Part shown: piece by piece, positions 37,931 to 46,366 of the stretch
Layout: each line of letters starts with the position of its first letter
How positions within the stretch are numbered: position 1 is the stretch's first letter
Assembly: GCF_019297835.1 (NCBI RefSeq)
Contig: NZ_CP079203.1
Location: forward strand, 3,214,501 to 3,278,500
Reading direction: 5' to 3'
DNA: 64,000 nucleotides
Source: Sphingomonas sanguinis
Lineage (GTDB): Bacteria > Pseudomonadota > Alphaproteobacteria > Sphingomonadales > Sphingomonadaceae
Made by a program: the position numbers and the translations under genes
The notes under the pieces: generated by a model
Database searches by the model: none
What the model was told of the DNA's origin: nothing
Seen by the model: the letters and a program-made list of their open reading frames with translations, nothing else

Positions 37931-39172
37931 ATGAGCATCGAGGGCACGGACGCGCGCGTGGATTATTCCCGCGTCTTCACCCAGGCGATCGACCGCCTGC
38001 ACGCCGAGGGACGTTACCGCGTCTTCATCGACATTTTGCGCAACAAGGGCATGTTCCCCAATGCCCGGTGCTTTGCCGGGCATAACGGACCCAAGCCCAT
38101 CACCGTCTGGTGCTCCAACGACTATCTGGCGATGGGACAGCATCCGAAGGTCATCGCCGCGATGGAGGAAGCGCTGCACGATGTCGGTGCCGGCTCGGGC
38201 GGTACGCGCAATATCGGCGGCAACACCCATTATCATGTCGATCTGGAAGGCGAGCTGGCCGACCTGCACGGCAAGGAAGCGGCGTTGCTGTTCACCAGCG
38301 GATACGTCTCCAACGAGGCGACGCTGGCGACGCTGGCGAAGATCCTGCCGGGCTGCGTGATCTTTTCCGACGAACTGAACCACGCCTCGATGATCGCGGG
38401 CATCCGCAATTCGGGCTGCGAGAAGCAGGTCTTCCGCCACAACGACCTCGCGCATCTGGAAGAGCTGCTCGCGGCGGCGGACCCGGCGGTGCCCAAGCTG
38501 ATCGCCTTCGAGAGCGTCTATTCGATGGAGGGCGACATTGCCCCGATCGGCGCGATCTGCGACCTGGCCGACAAGTATAACGCGCTGACCTATCTCGACG
38601 AGGTTCATGCGGTCGGCATGTACGGCGCACGCGGCGGCGGCATTTCGGAGCGCGATCAGGTCGCCCACCGGCTGACCGTGATCGAGGGTACGCTGGGCAA
38701 GGCGTTCGGCGTGATGGGCGGCTATATCGCGGCAGACCGGATGATCGTCGACGTGATCCGGTCCTATGCGCCGGGCTTCATCTTCACCACCTCGCTGTCG
38801 CCGGTGCTGGTCGCGGGCGTGCTGGCGAGCGTGCGCCACCTCAAGCAAAGCTCGGTCGAGCGCGAGGGGCAACAGGCGGCTGCGGCGAAGCTGAAGGCGA
38901 TGATGTCCGACGCGGGCCTGCCCGTCATGCTGGGCGAGACGCATATCGTGCCGGTGATGGTCGGCGATCCGGTCAAGGCCAAGAAGATCAGCGACATCCT
39001 GCTCGCCGAATATGGCGTGTACGTCCAGCCGATCAACTATCCTACCGTCCCGCGCGGGACCGAGCGGCTGCGCTTTACGCCGGGGCCTGCCCATGACGAG
39101 GCGATGATGGCGGAACTGGTGTCCGCGCTGGTCGAGATCTGGGAGCGGCTCGATCTGAAGATGGCGGCGTAA
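37931..39172 (+). CDS. hemA: 5-aminolevulinate synthase (C4 pathway)
   Basis: Condenses glycine and succinyl-CoA to 5-aminolevulinate, the first step of haem synthesis in alphaproteobacteria. The 413-residue PLP enzyme has [17 protein letters not shown] near 62, [19 protein letters not shown] near 88, [20 protein letters not shown] near 219 and the PLP lysine in [14 protein letters not shown] (Lys near 257). The ATG at 37931 is chosen because family N-termini begin near [20 protein letters not shown]; an open ten-codon extension exists. It stands alone, between repeats. Confidence 0.97.
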   Translation: MSIEGTDARVDYSRVFTQAIDRLHAEGRYRVFIDILRNKGMFPNARCFAGHNGPKPITVWCSNDYLAMGQHPKVIAAMEEALHDVGAGSGGTRNIGGNTHYHVDLEGELADLHGKEAALLFTSGYVSNEATLATLAKILPGCVIFSDELNHASMIAGIRNSGCEKQVFRHNDLAHLEELLAAADPAVPKLIAFESVYSMEGDIAPIGAICDLADKYNALTYLDEVHAVGMYGARGGGISERDQVAHRLTVIEGTLGKAFGVMGGYIAADRMIVDVIRSYAPGFIFTTSLSPVLVAGVLASVRHLKQSSVEREGQQAAAAKLKAMMSDAGLPVMLGETHIVPVMVGDPVKAKKISDILLAEYGVYVQPINYPTVPRGTERLRFTPGPAHDEAMMAELVSALVEIWERLDLKMAA

Positions 39173-39230
39173 GGCCGGGCTTCGGCGCCAGGTGATTGCG
39201 GCTGGGCGTGTCCCTTGGGACGCGAGTTTT

Positions 39231-39313
39231 TTCTTCGACTTCGGCGCTAGGCGCCGAAGTTTATCCTAAGCGGCTAGCTTTCCAGCCAGTCGAAGGGCTC
39301 AGGCGGAACGGAG
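39231..39313. repeat. Degenerate repeat with inserted hairpin after hemA
   Basis: A broken copy of the CTTCGACTTCGCTCAG family: TTCTTCGACTTCGG at the left and CAGTCGAAGGGCTCAGGCGGAACGGAG at the right. Between them CTTCGGCGC and GCGCCGAAG form a perfect 9-base stem with a TAG loop (39239-39259) followed by TTTATCC, which may serve as the hemA terminator. The rest of the ~160-base gap shows nothing else. Confidence 0.65.
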
Positions 39314-39335
39314 GTGCGGATGAGGCGGCAGGGCC

Positions 39336-39557
39336 TCAGCCCTGACGCGCCGCCAGTTCCGCCTTGCGCGCGGGCAGAGCGGCCAGGATCGCGCGGCGTT
39401 CCTCGGGCGGTTTCGCGCTCCAGTTGGAAATCTCGCGGATGGTGCGGGCGCAGCCCAGGCACCAGCCGGTCGCCTTGTCCATCGTGCAGACAAGGACGCA
39501 CGGGCTGGCCACGCTCGCCGGCTGAGGTTCGACGAAGCTGATGATGTCGAGCGACAT
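39336..39557 (-). CDS. DUF1289 small cysteine protein
   Basis: A 73-residue protein with the DUF1289 core: ASPCVLVCTMDKATGWCLGC, then ARTIREISNWSAKPPEERRA. The three CxxxC / CxxC-type cysteines (Cys near 20, 24, 33, 36) suggest an iron-sulphur or zinc site. The family is common in proteobacteria and uncharacterised. It lies immediately downstream of the DEAD-box helicase gene on the same strand with 7 bases between. Confidence 0.88.
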   Translation of the reverse strand: MSLDIISFVEPQPASVASPCVLVCTMDKATGWCLGCARTIREISNWSAKPPEERRAILAALPARKAELAARQG

Positions 39558-39564
39558 GGGCGGC

Positions 39565-41019
39565 TTAGATCCCGAACGAGACCTTCAGGAAGTCCGGGAT
39601 CGGGCCGTTCCAGCCGCCGTCATCGGGCGTCTCGTCGGTATGCGAGCGGCGGCGGTCGCGACGACGGTCGTCGCCCCGCGCCTCGCGCGGTTCTTCGCGG
39701 CGAGCCTGTTCGCGCGGAGCTTCGTCACGCTGCGGCTGCTCGCGACGCGGTTCTTCGCGACGGGCACGGGCGGGGCGGGCGCGGGGCGCTTCCTCGACCG
39801 TTTCGGCCACGGGAACCGTCGTCTCGATGTCCAAGTCCGCCGTGCGGGGCGCGCGATCACGGCGCGTGCGGCGGGCGGGGCGTTCCTCTTCCGCCGGAGC
39901 GGGGAGTTCGAGGCGGTCGATCTTCTGGCCCGTCAGCTTCTCGATATTTTCGAGATTCTCGGCATCATCCGGCGCGACGAAGGTATAGGCGGTGCCGGTC
40001 GCGCCGCCACGGCCGGTGCGGCCGATGCGGTGGACGTAATCGTCCGGGTGCCAGGGCGCGTCGAAGTTGAAGACGTGGCTGACGCCCTTGATGTCCAGCC
40101 CGCGCGCCGCGACGTCCGAGGCGACTAGGATGTTGATGTCGCCGCGCTTGAACAGTTCCAGCTCGGCCAGACGCTGGGGCTGTTCCATGTCGCCATGGAT
40201 TTCGCCCGAACGGAAGCCGTGCTGCTTGAGCGACTTGTTCAGCTCGCGCACCGTCGTCTTGCGGTTGCAGAAGATGATCGCGGTGCGAACCTCTTCCTGC
40301 CCCAGCAGCTGGCGCAGGCGCTTGCGCTTCTCGAACGACTGGGGTGCGACCGGCACGACGAACTGAGTGATGTTGATGTTGGTCGAAGCGGGACGCGCGA
40401 CCTCGATCGTCTTGGGGTTTTCCAGGAATTTGTCGGCCAGCTTCTTGATCGGCGGCGGCATCGTCGCGGAGAAGAGCAGGGTCTGGCGCTGCTTGGGCAG
40501 CTTGGTGCAGATTTCCTCGATATCGGGGATGAACCCCATGTCGAGCATCCGGTCCGCCTCGTCGATGACCAGCATCGAGCAGCCGGTCAGCAGGATGTTG
40601 CCGCGCTGGAACAGGTCCATCAACCGGCCCGGCGTCGCGATCAGCACGTCGACGCCCTTTTCCAGCGCCTTGATTTGGTCGCCCATCGACACGCCGCCGA
40701 TCAGCAGCGCCATCGAGAGCTTTTGACCCGCGCCATATTTCTCGAAATTCTCGGCGACCTGCGCGGCGAGTTCGCGCGTCGGCTCCAGGATCAGGCTGCG
40801 CGGCATCCGCGCGCGGCTGCGGCCATGCGCCAGGATGTCGATCATCGGCAGGACGAAGGCGGCGGTCTTGCCCGTGCCCGTCTGCGCGATGCCGATGATG
40901 TCGCGCATCATCAGCACGGAGGGAATGGCGGAGGCCTGAATCGGCGTCGGCTCGGTATAGCCGGCGTCGGTGACCGTCTTGAGAAGTTCGTCGGAGAGGC
41001 CGAGATCGGCAAAGCTCAT
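39565..41019 (-). CDS. DEAD-box RNA helicase (RhlE-like)
   Basis: A 484-residue ATP-dependent RNA helicase. The Q motif region is TEPTPIQASAIPSVLMMRDI, motif I AQTGTGKTAAF, Ia PTRELAAQV, II VIDEADRMLDMGF, III FSATMPPPI, V VASDVAARGLDIKGV and VI HRIGRTGRGGATG. After ~380 residues an Arg/Glu-rich low-complexity tail (repeats of RREEPR and similar) runs almost to the end, as in RhlE relatives that bind RNA through basic tails. Likely roles are ribosome assembly or mRNA decay at low temperature. Confidence 0.94.
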   Translation of the reverse strand: MSFADLGLSDELLKTVTDAGYTEPTPIQASAIPSVLMMRDIIGIAQTGTGKTAAFVLPMIDILAHGRSRARMPRSLILEPTRELAAQVAENFEKYGAGQKLSMALLIGGVSMGDQIKALEKGVDVLIATPGRLMDLFQRGNILLTGCSMLVIDEADRMLDMGFIPDIEEICTKLPKQRQTLLFSATMPPPIKKLADKFLENPKTIEVARPASTNINITQFVVPVAPQSFEKRKRLRQLLGQEEVRTAIIFCNRKTTVRELNKSLKQHGFRSGEIHGDMEQPQRLAELELFKRGDINILVASDVAARGLDIKGVSHVFNFDAPWHPDDYVHRIGRTGRGGATGTAYTFVAPDDAENLENIEKLTGQKIDRLELPAPAEEERPARRTRRDRAPRTADLDIETTVPVAETVEEAPRARPARARREEPRREQPQRDEAPREQARREEPREARGDDRRRDRRRSHTDETPDDGGWNGPIPDFLKVSFGI

Positions 41020-41169
41020 GCAATTTTCCGGAATTTGGTGCGGAATGGGAATCGCCCCGCACGCGCCCAGCAGCCTATGCCGCTTGCGGATTTGGTGGCG
41101 AAAGTCAAGTTTTCCACATGGGGGAGGGGGTGACGGTCATGGAAAATCCCGTCTTCTTCTCCGTTTCTT

Positions 41170-41274
41170 CCTCCCCTCCCGCAGGCGGGAGGGGTCGGGG
41201 GAGGGCAGGGGGTCTCACTGAGATCGTCGCCCGTGGCGCTCCCTCCCCCATCCCCTCCCGCCTGCGGGAGGGGC
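41170..41274. repeat. Intergenic palindrome, CCCTCCCGC family
   Basis: The ~310-base gap after the helicase promoter region contains two compact hairpins in inverted orientation: CCCCTCCCGCAGGCGGGAGGGG and CCCCTCCCGCCTGCGGGAGGGG, spaced by about 60 bases that include GGGGGAGGGCAGGG and CTCCCTCCCCCATC, themselves complementary. The unit resembles the hairpin at 17.1 kb. No gene is seen in the gap. Confidence 0.82.
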
Positions 41275-41329
41275 GTGCTTGTGGATTGGGCAGGGCAATT
41301 TCGATGGCGTCTTGGCGGGCAGGACCGCT

Positions 41330-41776
41330 TCAGCGAACCGGAACCAGGCTACGAAACCGTTCGATCTCGCAGGTGCGGCCCGCGCGCGTTCGGATGGGAT
41401 CGCGCCCAACGCAAATCTGGCCGTCGGGGCCGGGGCGGATATAGAAGCTGGAATAATAATCGATCTGGCGACAGGCGCGGATCAAACGGGCGCGCACCCG
41501 CTTGCCGCCGGTCAGGACGATGTCGACCGCGCCTTCCTCGGCGGGCAGCGCGCCTGCCAGTTGCTGGGCGGGGATGCAGCGCGGGCCCTTGCGCTCCTTC
41601 CACCGGATCGGCGTAGCGGGCGGCGGCGCGGCGCGGGGGACGCGGATCACGACGCGCTCATGGATGATGACCTGTGCATATTGCGTCTGGGCGTAGGGAT
41701 CGGTCGCGCCCAGCAGCGCGGGCGTCGTCAGCGTCATCAGGGCGATGGCGATCAGGTTTCGATGGCGGCGCAGCAT
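41330..41776 (-). CDS. hypothetical exported protein
   Basis: A 148-residue protein of unknown function. From the ATG preceded by AAGGGGG it has a signal-like start, RRHRNLIAIALMTLTTPALL, then a mature domain with ERVVIRVPRAAPPPATPIRW, KERKGPRCIPAQQLAGALPA, and DYYSSFYIRPGPDGQICVGR. Three mature cysteines (PRCIP, IRACRQ, RTCEIE region plus QICVG) could form disulphides. I believe similar proteins occur in other sphingomonads but cannot name a family. It is divergent from the FAD oxidoreductase gene with a ~67-base spacer. Confidence 0.72.
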   Translation of the reverse strand: MLRRHRNLIAIALMTLTTPALLGATDPYAQTQYAQVIIHERVVIRVPRAAPPPATPIRWKERKGPRCIPAQQLAGALPAEEGAVDIVLTGGKRVRARLIRACRQIDYYSSFYIRPGPDGQICVGRDPIRTRAGRTCEIERFRSLVPVR

Positions 41777-41843
41777 GTCAGCGACCCCCTTCATAGGGTG
41801 CATGATTGAACGCTTTATGAACCTGACCTAACTGACCCCTGTC

Positions 41844-43268
41844 ATGACTCCCGCCCAGACCGCGCTGCTCCAGACCCTGGCCCCCATTTTGGGCGACAAG
41901 GGCATCGTCACCGACCCCGCGCTGATCGCGCCATGGGAAGTGGACTGGCGGCGGCGCTTTTCCGGCCATGCCCCCGCCATCCTCGCACCCGCCGACACGG
42001 CGCAGGTGCAGGCGGTACTGCGTGCGGCGACCGAGCAACGCGTCCCGCTCGTGCCGCAGGGGGGCAACAGCTCGATGGTCGGGGGCGCGACGCCGCCCGG
42101 CGACGGATCGGCACTGATCCTGTCTACCCGGCGGATGAACCGCATCCGGCGGATCGATACGGGTGCGGGCATGGTGGTGGCCGAGGCGGGGGTGATCCTG
42201 GCGGACCTTCACGCCGCTGCCGAGGCGGAGGGCGCGCGCTTCCCGCTGACCCTGGGGGCGAAGGGCAATGCGACGGTCGGCGGCCTCGTCTCCACCAATG
42301 CGGGGGGTACGCAGGTGCTGCGTTTCGGCACGATGCGCGGCCTGACGCTGGGGGTGGAGGCGGTGCTGCCCGACGGGACGCTCTATGACGGGCTGTCCGC
42401 GTTGAAGAAGGACAATCGCGGTTACGATCTGGGCCAGTTGCTGATCGGGGCGGAGGGGACCTTGGGCATCGTCACCGCCGCCGCGCTGCGACTGGCGCCG
42501 GGGATCGCGCGGTCGGCAACCGCCTGGGTCGGGCTGACCGATCCGGCGGCGGGCCTGACCCTGCTGCGCCGGTTGCAGGCGGCGACCGACATGATCGAGA
42601 GTTTCGAGATCATGCCCGCCGAAAGCCTGGCCGCCGCCGTCGCGCACCTGCCCGGCGCGCGCTCGCCGTTGGAGGGCACGCATCCCTGGCATGTCCTGAT
42701 TGAGGCGGTGACCGGCGATACCCAGGCCGATCCGACTACGATGCTGGAGGTGCAACTGGCCCGCGCGCTGGAGGATGGAGTCGTCGCCGACGCGGTGATC
42801 GCCGCCTCGGAAGCGCAATCGCAAGCCTTCTGGCTGCTCCGTCACTCGCTGTCCGATGCCGAACGCGCACTGGGCCCGGCGGTGCAGCATGACATCGCCG
42901 TGCCGGTCGATGCGATGCCGCGCTTCATGGTCGAGGCGGCGGCCGCCTGCGATGCGCGCTTCCCCGGCACTCATGCCTCGGGCTTCGGGCATCTGGGCGA
43001 CGGCAATATCCATTTCCATGTCCGCGCCGCCCCCGGCACCGATCGCGACCGTTTCTATGCCGAGGATGCCGCGACCATCACCCGTTTCGTCCATGATCTG
43101 GTGATGGCGGCGGGCGGCACGATTTCGGCCGAACACGGTATCGGCCAGATGAAGCGCGACGAACTCGCCCGCCTGTCGCCGGAACGGGTCGCGGCGATCC
43201 GCGCCATCAAGACGGCGCTCGATCCGCACGGTCTGTTCAATCCGGGCAAGCTCGTCGCTTGCGCATGA
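41844..43268 (+). CDS. FAD-binding oxidoreductase (D-lactate / D-2-hydroxyglutarate dehydrogenase type)
   Basis: A 474-residue flavoprotein of the VAO/PCMH fold. The FAD domain shows LVPQGGNSSMVGGATPPG near residue 70 and TLGAKGNATVGGLVSTNAGG near 138; the C-terminal FAD-oxidase domain shows GHLGDGNIHFHVR near 380 with the metal-binding His pair, and AEHGIGQMKRDEL near 430. Relatives oxidise D-2-hydroxy acids and pass electrons to an acceptor such as ubiquinone or ETF. Exact substrate is uncertain. No signal peptide is present. Confidence 0.9.
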   Translation: MTPAQTALLQTLAPILGDKGIVTDPALIAPWEVDWRRRFSGHAPAILAPADTAQVQAVLRAATEQRVPLVPQGGNSSMVGGATPPGDGSALILSTRRMNRIRRIDTGAGMVVAEAGVILADLHAAAEAEGARFPLTLGAKGNATVGGLVSTNAGGTQVLRFGTMRGLTLGVEAVLPDGTLYDGLSALKKDNRGYDLGQLLIGAEGTLGIVTAAALRLAPGIARSATAWVGLTDPAAGLTLLRRLQAATDMIESFEIMPAESLAAAVAHLPGARSPLEGTHPWHVLIEAVTGDTQADPTTMLEVQLARALEDGVVADAVIAASEAQSQAFWLLRHSLSDAERALGPAVQHDIAVPVDAMPRFMVEAAAACDARFPGTHASGFGHLGDGNIHFHVRAAPGTDRDRFYAEDAATITRFVHDLVMAAGGTISAEHGIGQMKRDELARLSPERVAAIRAIKTALDPHGLFNPGKLVACA

Positions 43269-43344
43269 GGCGCTAGGCCCATAGACACGGACGCAGGACA
43301 CGCGGCCGGGGGGCTCGCGTGGATCGAGTTTTTTGGAGAATATC

Positions 43345-44118
43345 ATGGCGAGCGCGCCGTCCCTTCCGCTTTTCTATAACGGCCTGGAGCCGCTTTCGAG
43401 CGAGGCTCATGCGAACTACAAGGTTCGCCCGCAGGAGACCGCGCCCTTCCTGGTCGGCCAGCACGCCATCCCCGTGACCGTGGACGAATTCCCGCTGGTG
43501 CAGCGTTTCATGCCGATCGTCTTCTCGGTCGGCGACCAGCCGATCCCGCTGGCGCTGATGGGCCTGAACGAGGGCGTGAACGTCTTTGTCGATGACGAAG
43601 GCCGCCTGACCGAGACGAACTTCTACGTTCCCGCCTATATCCGCCGCTATCCGTACATGCTGGCGCGCCTGCGCCCGGAATCGGAAGAGCTGTCGCTGTG
43701 CTTCGACCCGACCTCGCCGACCATCGGTGCGTTCGACGATGGCGAGTCGCTGTTCGACGGCAACCAGCCGAGCGAGCTGACCAAGAACATCCTCCAGTTC
43801 AACGAATCGTTCGAACAGGCGGGCGCCCGCACCCAGAACTTCATGAAGGAACTGGGCGAAATGGGTCTGCTGATGGACGGTGAAGTCTCGATCCAGCCGG
43901 ACGGCGCCGAGCAGCCCTTCGTCTATCGCGGCTTCCAGATGATCAACGAGGAAAAGCTGGTCGACCTGCGCGGGGACCAGCTGCGCAAGATGAGCCAGTC
44001 GGGCATGCTCCCGCTGCTCTATGCGCACCTCTTCTCGCTCTCGCTGATGCGCGACATCTTCGCCCGTCAGGCGCAGCTGGGCAAGATGCCGCAGCCGCAG
44101 CTTCAGCCGGTCGGCTGA
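43345..44118 (+). CDS. SapC family protein
   Basis: A 257-residue protein of the SapC family, named after a Campylobacter S-layer-linked gene, although in alphaproteobacteria the role is not known. It begins MASAPSLPLFYNGLEPLSSE and contains VDEFPLVQRFMPIVFS, DEGRLTETNFYVPAYIRRYP and GEQ-like FVYRGFQMINEEKLVDLRGD, features shared across the family. The ATG follows GGAG; a TTG four codons earlier is also open. It lies just upstream of a cytochrome b561 gene with 4 bases between. Confidence 0.9.
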   Translation: MASAPSLPLFYNGLEPLSSEAHANYKVRPQETAPFLVGQHAIPVTVDEFPLVQRFMPIVFSVGDQPIPLALMGLNEGVNVFVDDEGRLTETNFYVPAYIRRYPYMLARLRPESEELSLCFDPTSPTIGAFDDGESLFDGNQPSELTKNILQFNESFEQAGARTQNFMKELGEMGLLMDGEVSIQPDGAEQPFVYRGFQMINEEKLVDLRGDQLRKMSQSGMLPLLYAHLFSLSLMRDIFARQAQLGKMPQPQLQPVG

Positions 44119-44122
44119 TCCG

Positions 44123-44665
44123 ATGCGCGGGCCGGTCGTTTCCGCCAGTCCGCGCTATAGCCAGGTCGCGATCGTCTTTCACTGGACGATCGCGGCGCTG
44201 GTCGTGGCGAACCTGGCCATCGGGCTGCTCCATGAGAGTCTGTTGCCCGGCACCATCCCGCTGCACAAGGCGATCGGCCTGACCGTGCTGGCGCTGACGG
44301 CGGCACGGATCGCCTGGCGACTGGGCCATCGCCCGCCGCCGCTGCCCGCCGAAATCCCGGTCTGGGCGCGCGGAAGTGCCCATGCGCTCCACGCCACCCT
44401 TTATTTTCTGATGATCGCCATGCCGATGACCGGCTGGGCGATGGGCTCCGGTCGCGACGTGCCGCGTCCCGTCAGCTGGTTCGGCCTGTTCGACGTACCG
44501 CCACTCCCCATCGGCAAGGCCGCCGCCGGTGTCGGGCACGAGGCGCATGAGATTCTCGGCTGGGCGATGCTGGTGCTCGTGGTGATCCATGTCGCGGCGG
44601 CGCTGCGGCATCATTATCTGCTGCGCGATGGCCTGCTGGCGCGAATGAGCTTTCGCCGGGGCTGA
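44123..44665 (+). CDS. cytochrome b561 family protein
   Basis: A 180-residue inner-membrane di-haem cytochrome of the bacterial CybB type with four membrane segments. It starts SPRYSQVAIVFHWTIAALVV, the first haem His being in FHW, and has PLHKAIGLTVLALTAARIAW, a His in ARGSAHALHATLYFLMIAMP and GHEAHEILGWAMLVLVVIHV. It probably moves electrons from ubiquinol to superoxide or another acceptor. Linked to the SapC gene. Confidence 0.93.
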   Translation: MRGPVVSASPRYSQVAIVFHWTIAALVVANLAIGLLHESLLPGTIPLHKAIGLTVLALTAARIAWRLGHRPPPLPAEIPVWARGSAHALHATLYFLMIAMPMTGWAMGSGRDVPRPVSWFGLFDVPPLPIGKAAAGVGHEAHEILGWAMLVLVVIHVAAALRHHYLLRDGLLARMSFRRG

Positions 44666-45024
44666 GCGGTTTCGTCGGCGTTAAATGTACTTGGTTGATT
44701 GTCCTATTTACTGGTTGTTGATGCGTGTTCGGCCGCTTTGGAACTAGGATAGACGGCCAGAATTGGCTCTGACATCGGGTGAGGCTGGGGGCAGCCTTAT
44801 CAAGAATGAGATGAGATCAACCTCTGAAGGTCTTCCGTACGGGGCGTCCAAGCTGCTACTTTGGCTTGTCCGAGCGGTCGGTCCGCTCCCCTGAACAAAG
44901 GGCGGATTCTGGGCAGCGGGCGAGAGCGTCGGAATGACCGGATGTGCTTCTCAATCTAAATTGGTTCAGCAGCACGGCACCGCAAGTATGGCCGCAGGGC
45001 GCATGTTACCCATTCTCATCTTTT
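44666..45024. other. ~360-base gene-free stretch of lower GC
   Basis: Between the convergent cytochrome b561 and alpha/beta-hydrolase genes lies sequence with clearly lower GC than the surroundings and many T-rich runs (for example TTGATTGTCCTATTTACTGG). I find no open frame with recognisable protein similarity, no dispersed palindrome and no tRNA. The short dyad GAGCGG-TCGG-TCCGCTC is present near 44871-44888. It may be foreign debris at the edge of the accessory region. Confidence 0.6.
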
Positions 45025-45681
45025 TCAGCTTTGCAGCCAGTCCCGCAAAAGCTGGGTGACTTCGCCGGGGCGTTCCAGCGGGGCCAGATGCCCACAGTTG
45101 CGGATTTCGTGGAAATGCGAACCGGGAATATGGTCGGATAATTCGCGTGCGTCGGAAGGCAGGCAGATGCGGTCATGCTCGCCGACCGCCACCAGCGTCG
45201 GCACGCGCACGGCGGCGATAGCGGAGCTGATATCCGGCCGGGCCAGCATGGCCCGCTGCTGGCGCTCGAAGACGGCTGCGCCGACGCGTTCGGCCATTGC
45301 CTGAACGGGGCCGCTGACGATTGGGGTCAGTGTCGGGTCGGCATGGGGCGCGGTGGCGAGCAGTCCCTGCTCGGCGACGGTGCGCGGGCGCATCCGCATC
45401 GACGCGCGGGTGCCGAACAGCGCCACCCGCTGCACCCGCTCGGGGGCCTGGCGGATGATCTCCAGTGCGACATAGCCGCCCAGGCTGACCCCGGCGACCG
45501 TGAAGCGCGGCGGCGCATGCGCCAGCACGCGCGCCGCCATCGCCTCCAGCGTATCGTCGACGGTGAGGTCCCCCAGCATCGGGTGGGTGATGTCGCTGAG
45601 GTCGACTATCTGTCGGGCCCAGAGCTGTCCGTCGCATCCCATGGCGGGCAGCAAGACGAGGGGCGGCGCGTTGCGGATCAT
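45025..45681 (-). CDS. alpha/beta hydrolase
   Basis: A 218-residue cytosolic hydrolase. The nucleophile elbow is FTVAGVSLGGYVALEII (GxSxG), the acid follows in PTLVAVGEHDRICLPSD and the catalytic His in IRNCGHLAPLERPGEVTQ. The N-terminus APPLVLLPAMGCDGQLWARQ matches lactonase/esterase-like members. It is the last gene in the direction SBP-porin-CitMHS-TerC-hydrolase, 33 bases from the TerC gene, so it may hydrolyse a lactone or ester linked to the imported acid. That link is inferred from position only. Confidence 0.88.
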   Translation of the reverse strand: MIRNAPPLVLLPAMGCDGQLWARQIVDLSDITHPMLGDLTVDDTLEAMAARVLAHAPPRFTVAGVSLGGYVALEIIRQAPERVQRVALFGTRASMRMRPRTVAEQGLLATAPHADPTLTPIVSGPVQAMAERVGAAVFERQQRAMLARPDISSAIAAVRVPTLVAVGEHDRICLPSDARELSDHIPGSHFHEIRNCGHLAPLERPGEVTQLLRDWLQS

Positions 45682-45714
45682 AGCTGTCCTCCGAGAATGA
45701 AGTGGGTGAAAGCG

Positions 45715-46362
45715 TCAGGCGAACAGGGTCAGGAGGCCGCGTGCCGGGTCGGTCAGGCCTTCCCAGATCATCTTGCCCGCGACCCACAGGATGACGAGCA
45801 GCCCGACATAGGCAAGCCAGCGATAACGCTCGATCACCCGCGCCAGCACATTGGCGGCAAGGCCCATCAAGGCGACCGACAGGATCAGGCCGATGGCGAG
45901 GATGCCGGGATGGTCGCGCGCCGCGCCCGCGACCGCCAGGACATTGTCGAGGCTCATCGAGATGTCGGCGACCGCCACCGCCCAGGCGGCGGCCCAGAAG
46001 CGGCGCAGGGCCTGTTCGGTCAGAGGATCGTCTTCCGCCGCACCGCCGCGCAGCTCGCGCCACATCTTCCAGGCGACCCAGACCAGCAGCAACCCGCCCG
46101 CCAGCACCAGCCCGACGATCTTGAGCAACTGCGTGACCACCAGCGCGAAGCCGATGCGCAGGACGAGTGCGGCAACCACGCCAACCAGGATCACCTTGCG
46201 CCGCATCGCCGGGGGCAACCCGGCCGCCAGCGCGCCGACGACGATGGCGTTGTCGGCGGCCAGCAACACGTCGATCATGACGACCTGGGCAAAGGCGGCG
46301 AGCGCGGTAGGCGTCCCGATCGCGGCGAAGTCGGCGACGATATGCTGCCAGAGCGTTGCCAT
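45715..46362 (-). CDS. TerC family membrane protein (YjbE-type)
   Basis: A 215-residue inner-membrane protein with about seven segments. The two acidic signature helices of TerC are MIDVLLAADNAIVVGALAAG near residue 29 and VADISMSLDNVLAVAGAARD near 138, holding conserved Asp/Asn residues. Related YjbE-type proteins take part in metal, especially manganese, export. It starts 4 bases from the CitMHS stop, so it is in the same unit as a metal-citrate-type carrier, which is a sensible pairing. Confidence 0.88.
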   Translation of the reverse strand: MATLWQHIVADFAAIGTPTALAAFAQVVMIDVLLAADNAIVVGALAAGLPPAMRRKVILVGVVAALVLRIGFALVVTQLLKIVGLVLAGGLLLVWVAWKMWRELRGGAAEDDPLTEQALRRFWAAAWAVAVADISMSLDNVLAVAGAARDHPGILAIGLILSVALMGLAANVLARVIERYRWLAYVGLLVILWVAGKMIWEGLTDPARGLLTLFA

Positions 46363-46366
46363 CGGA

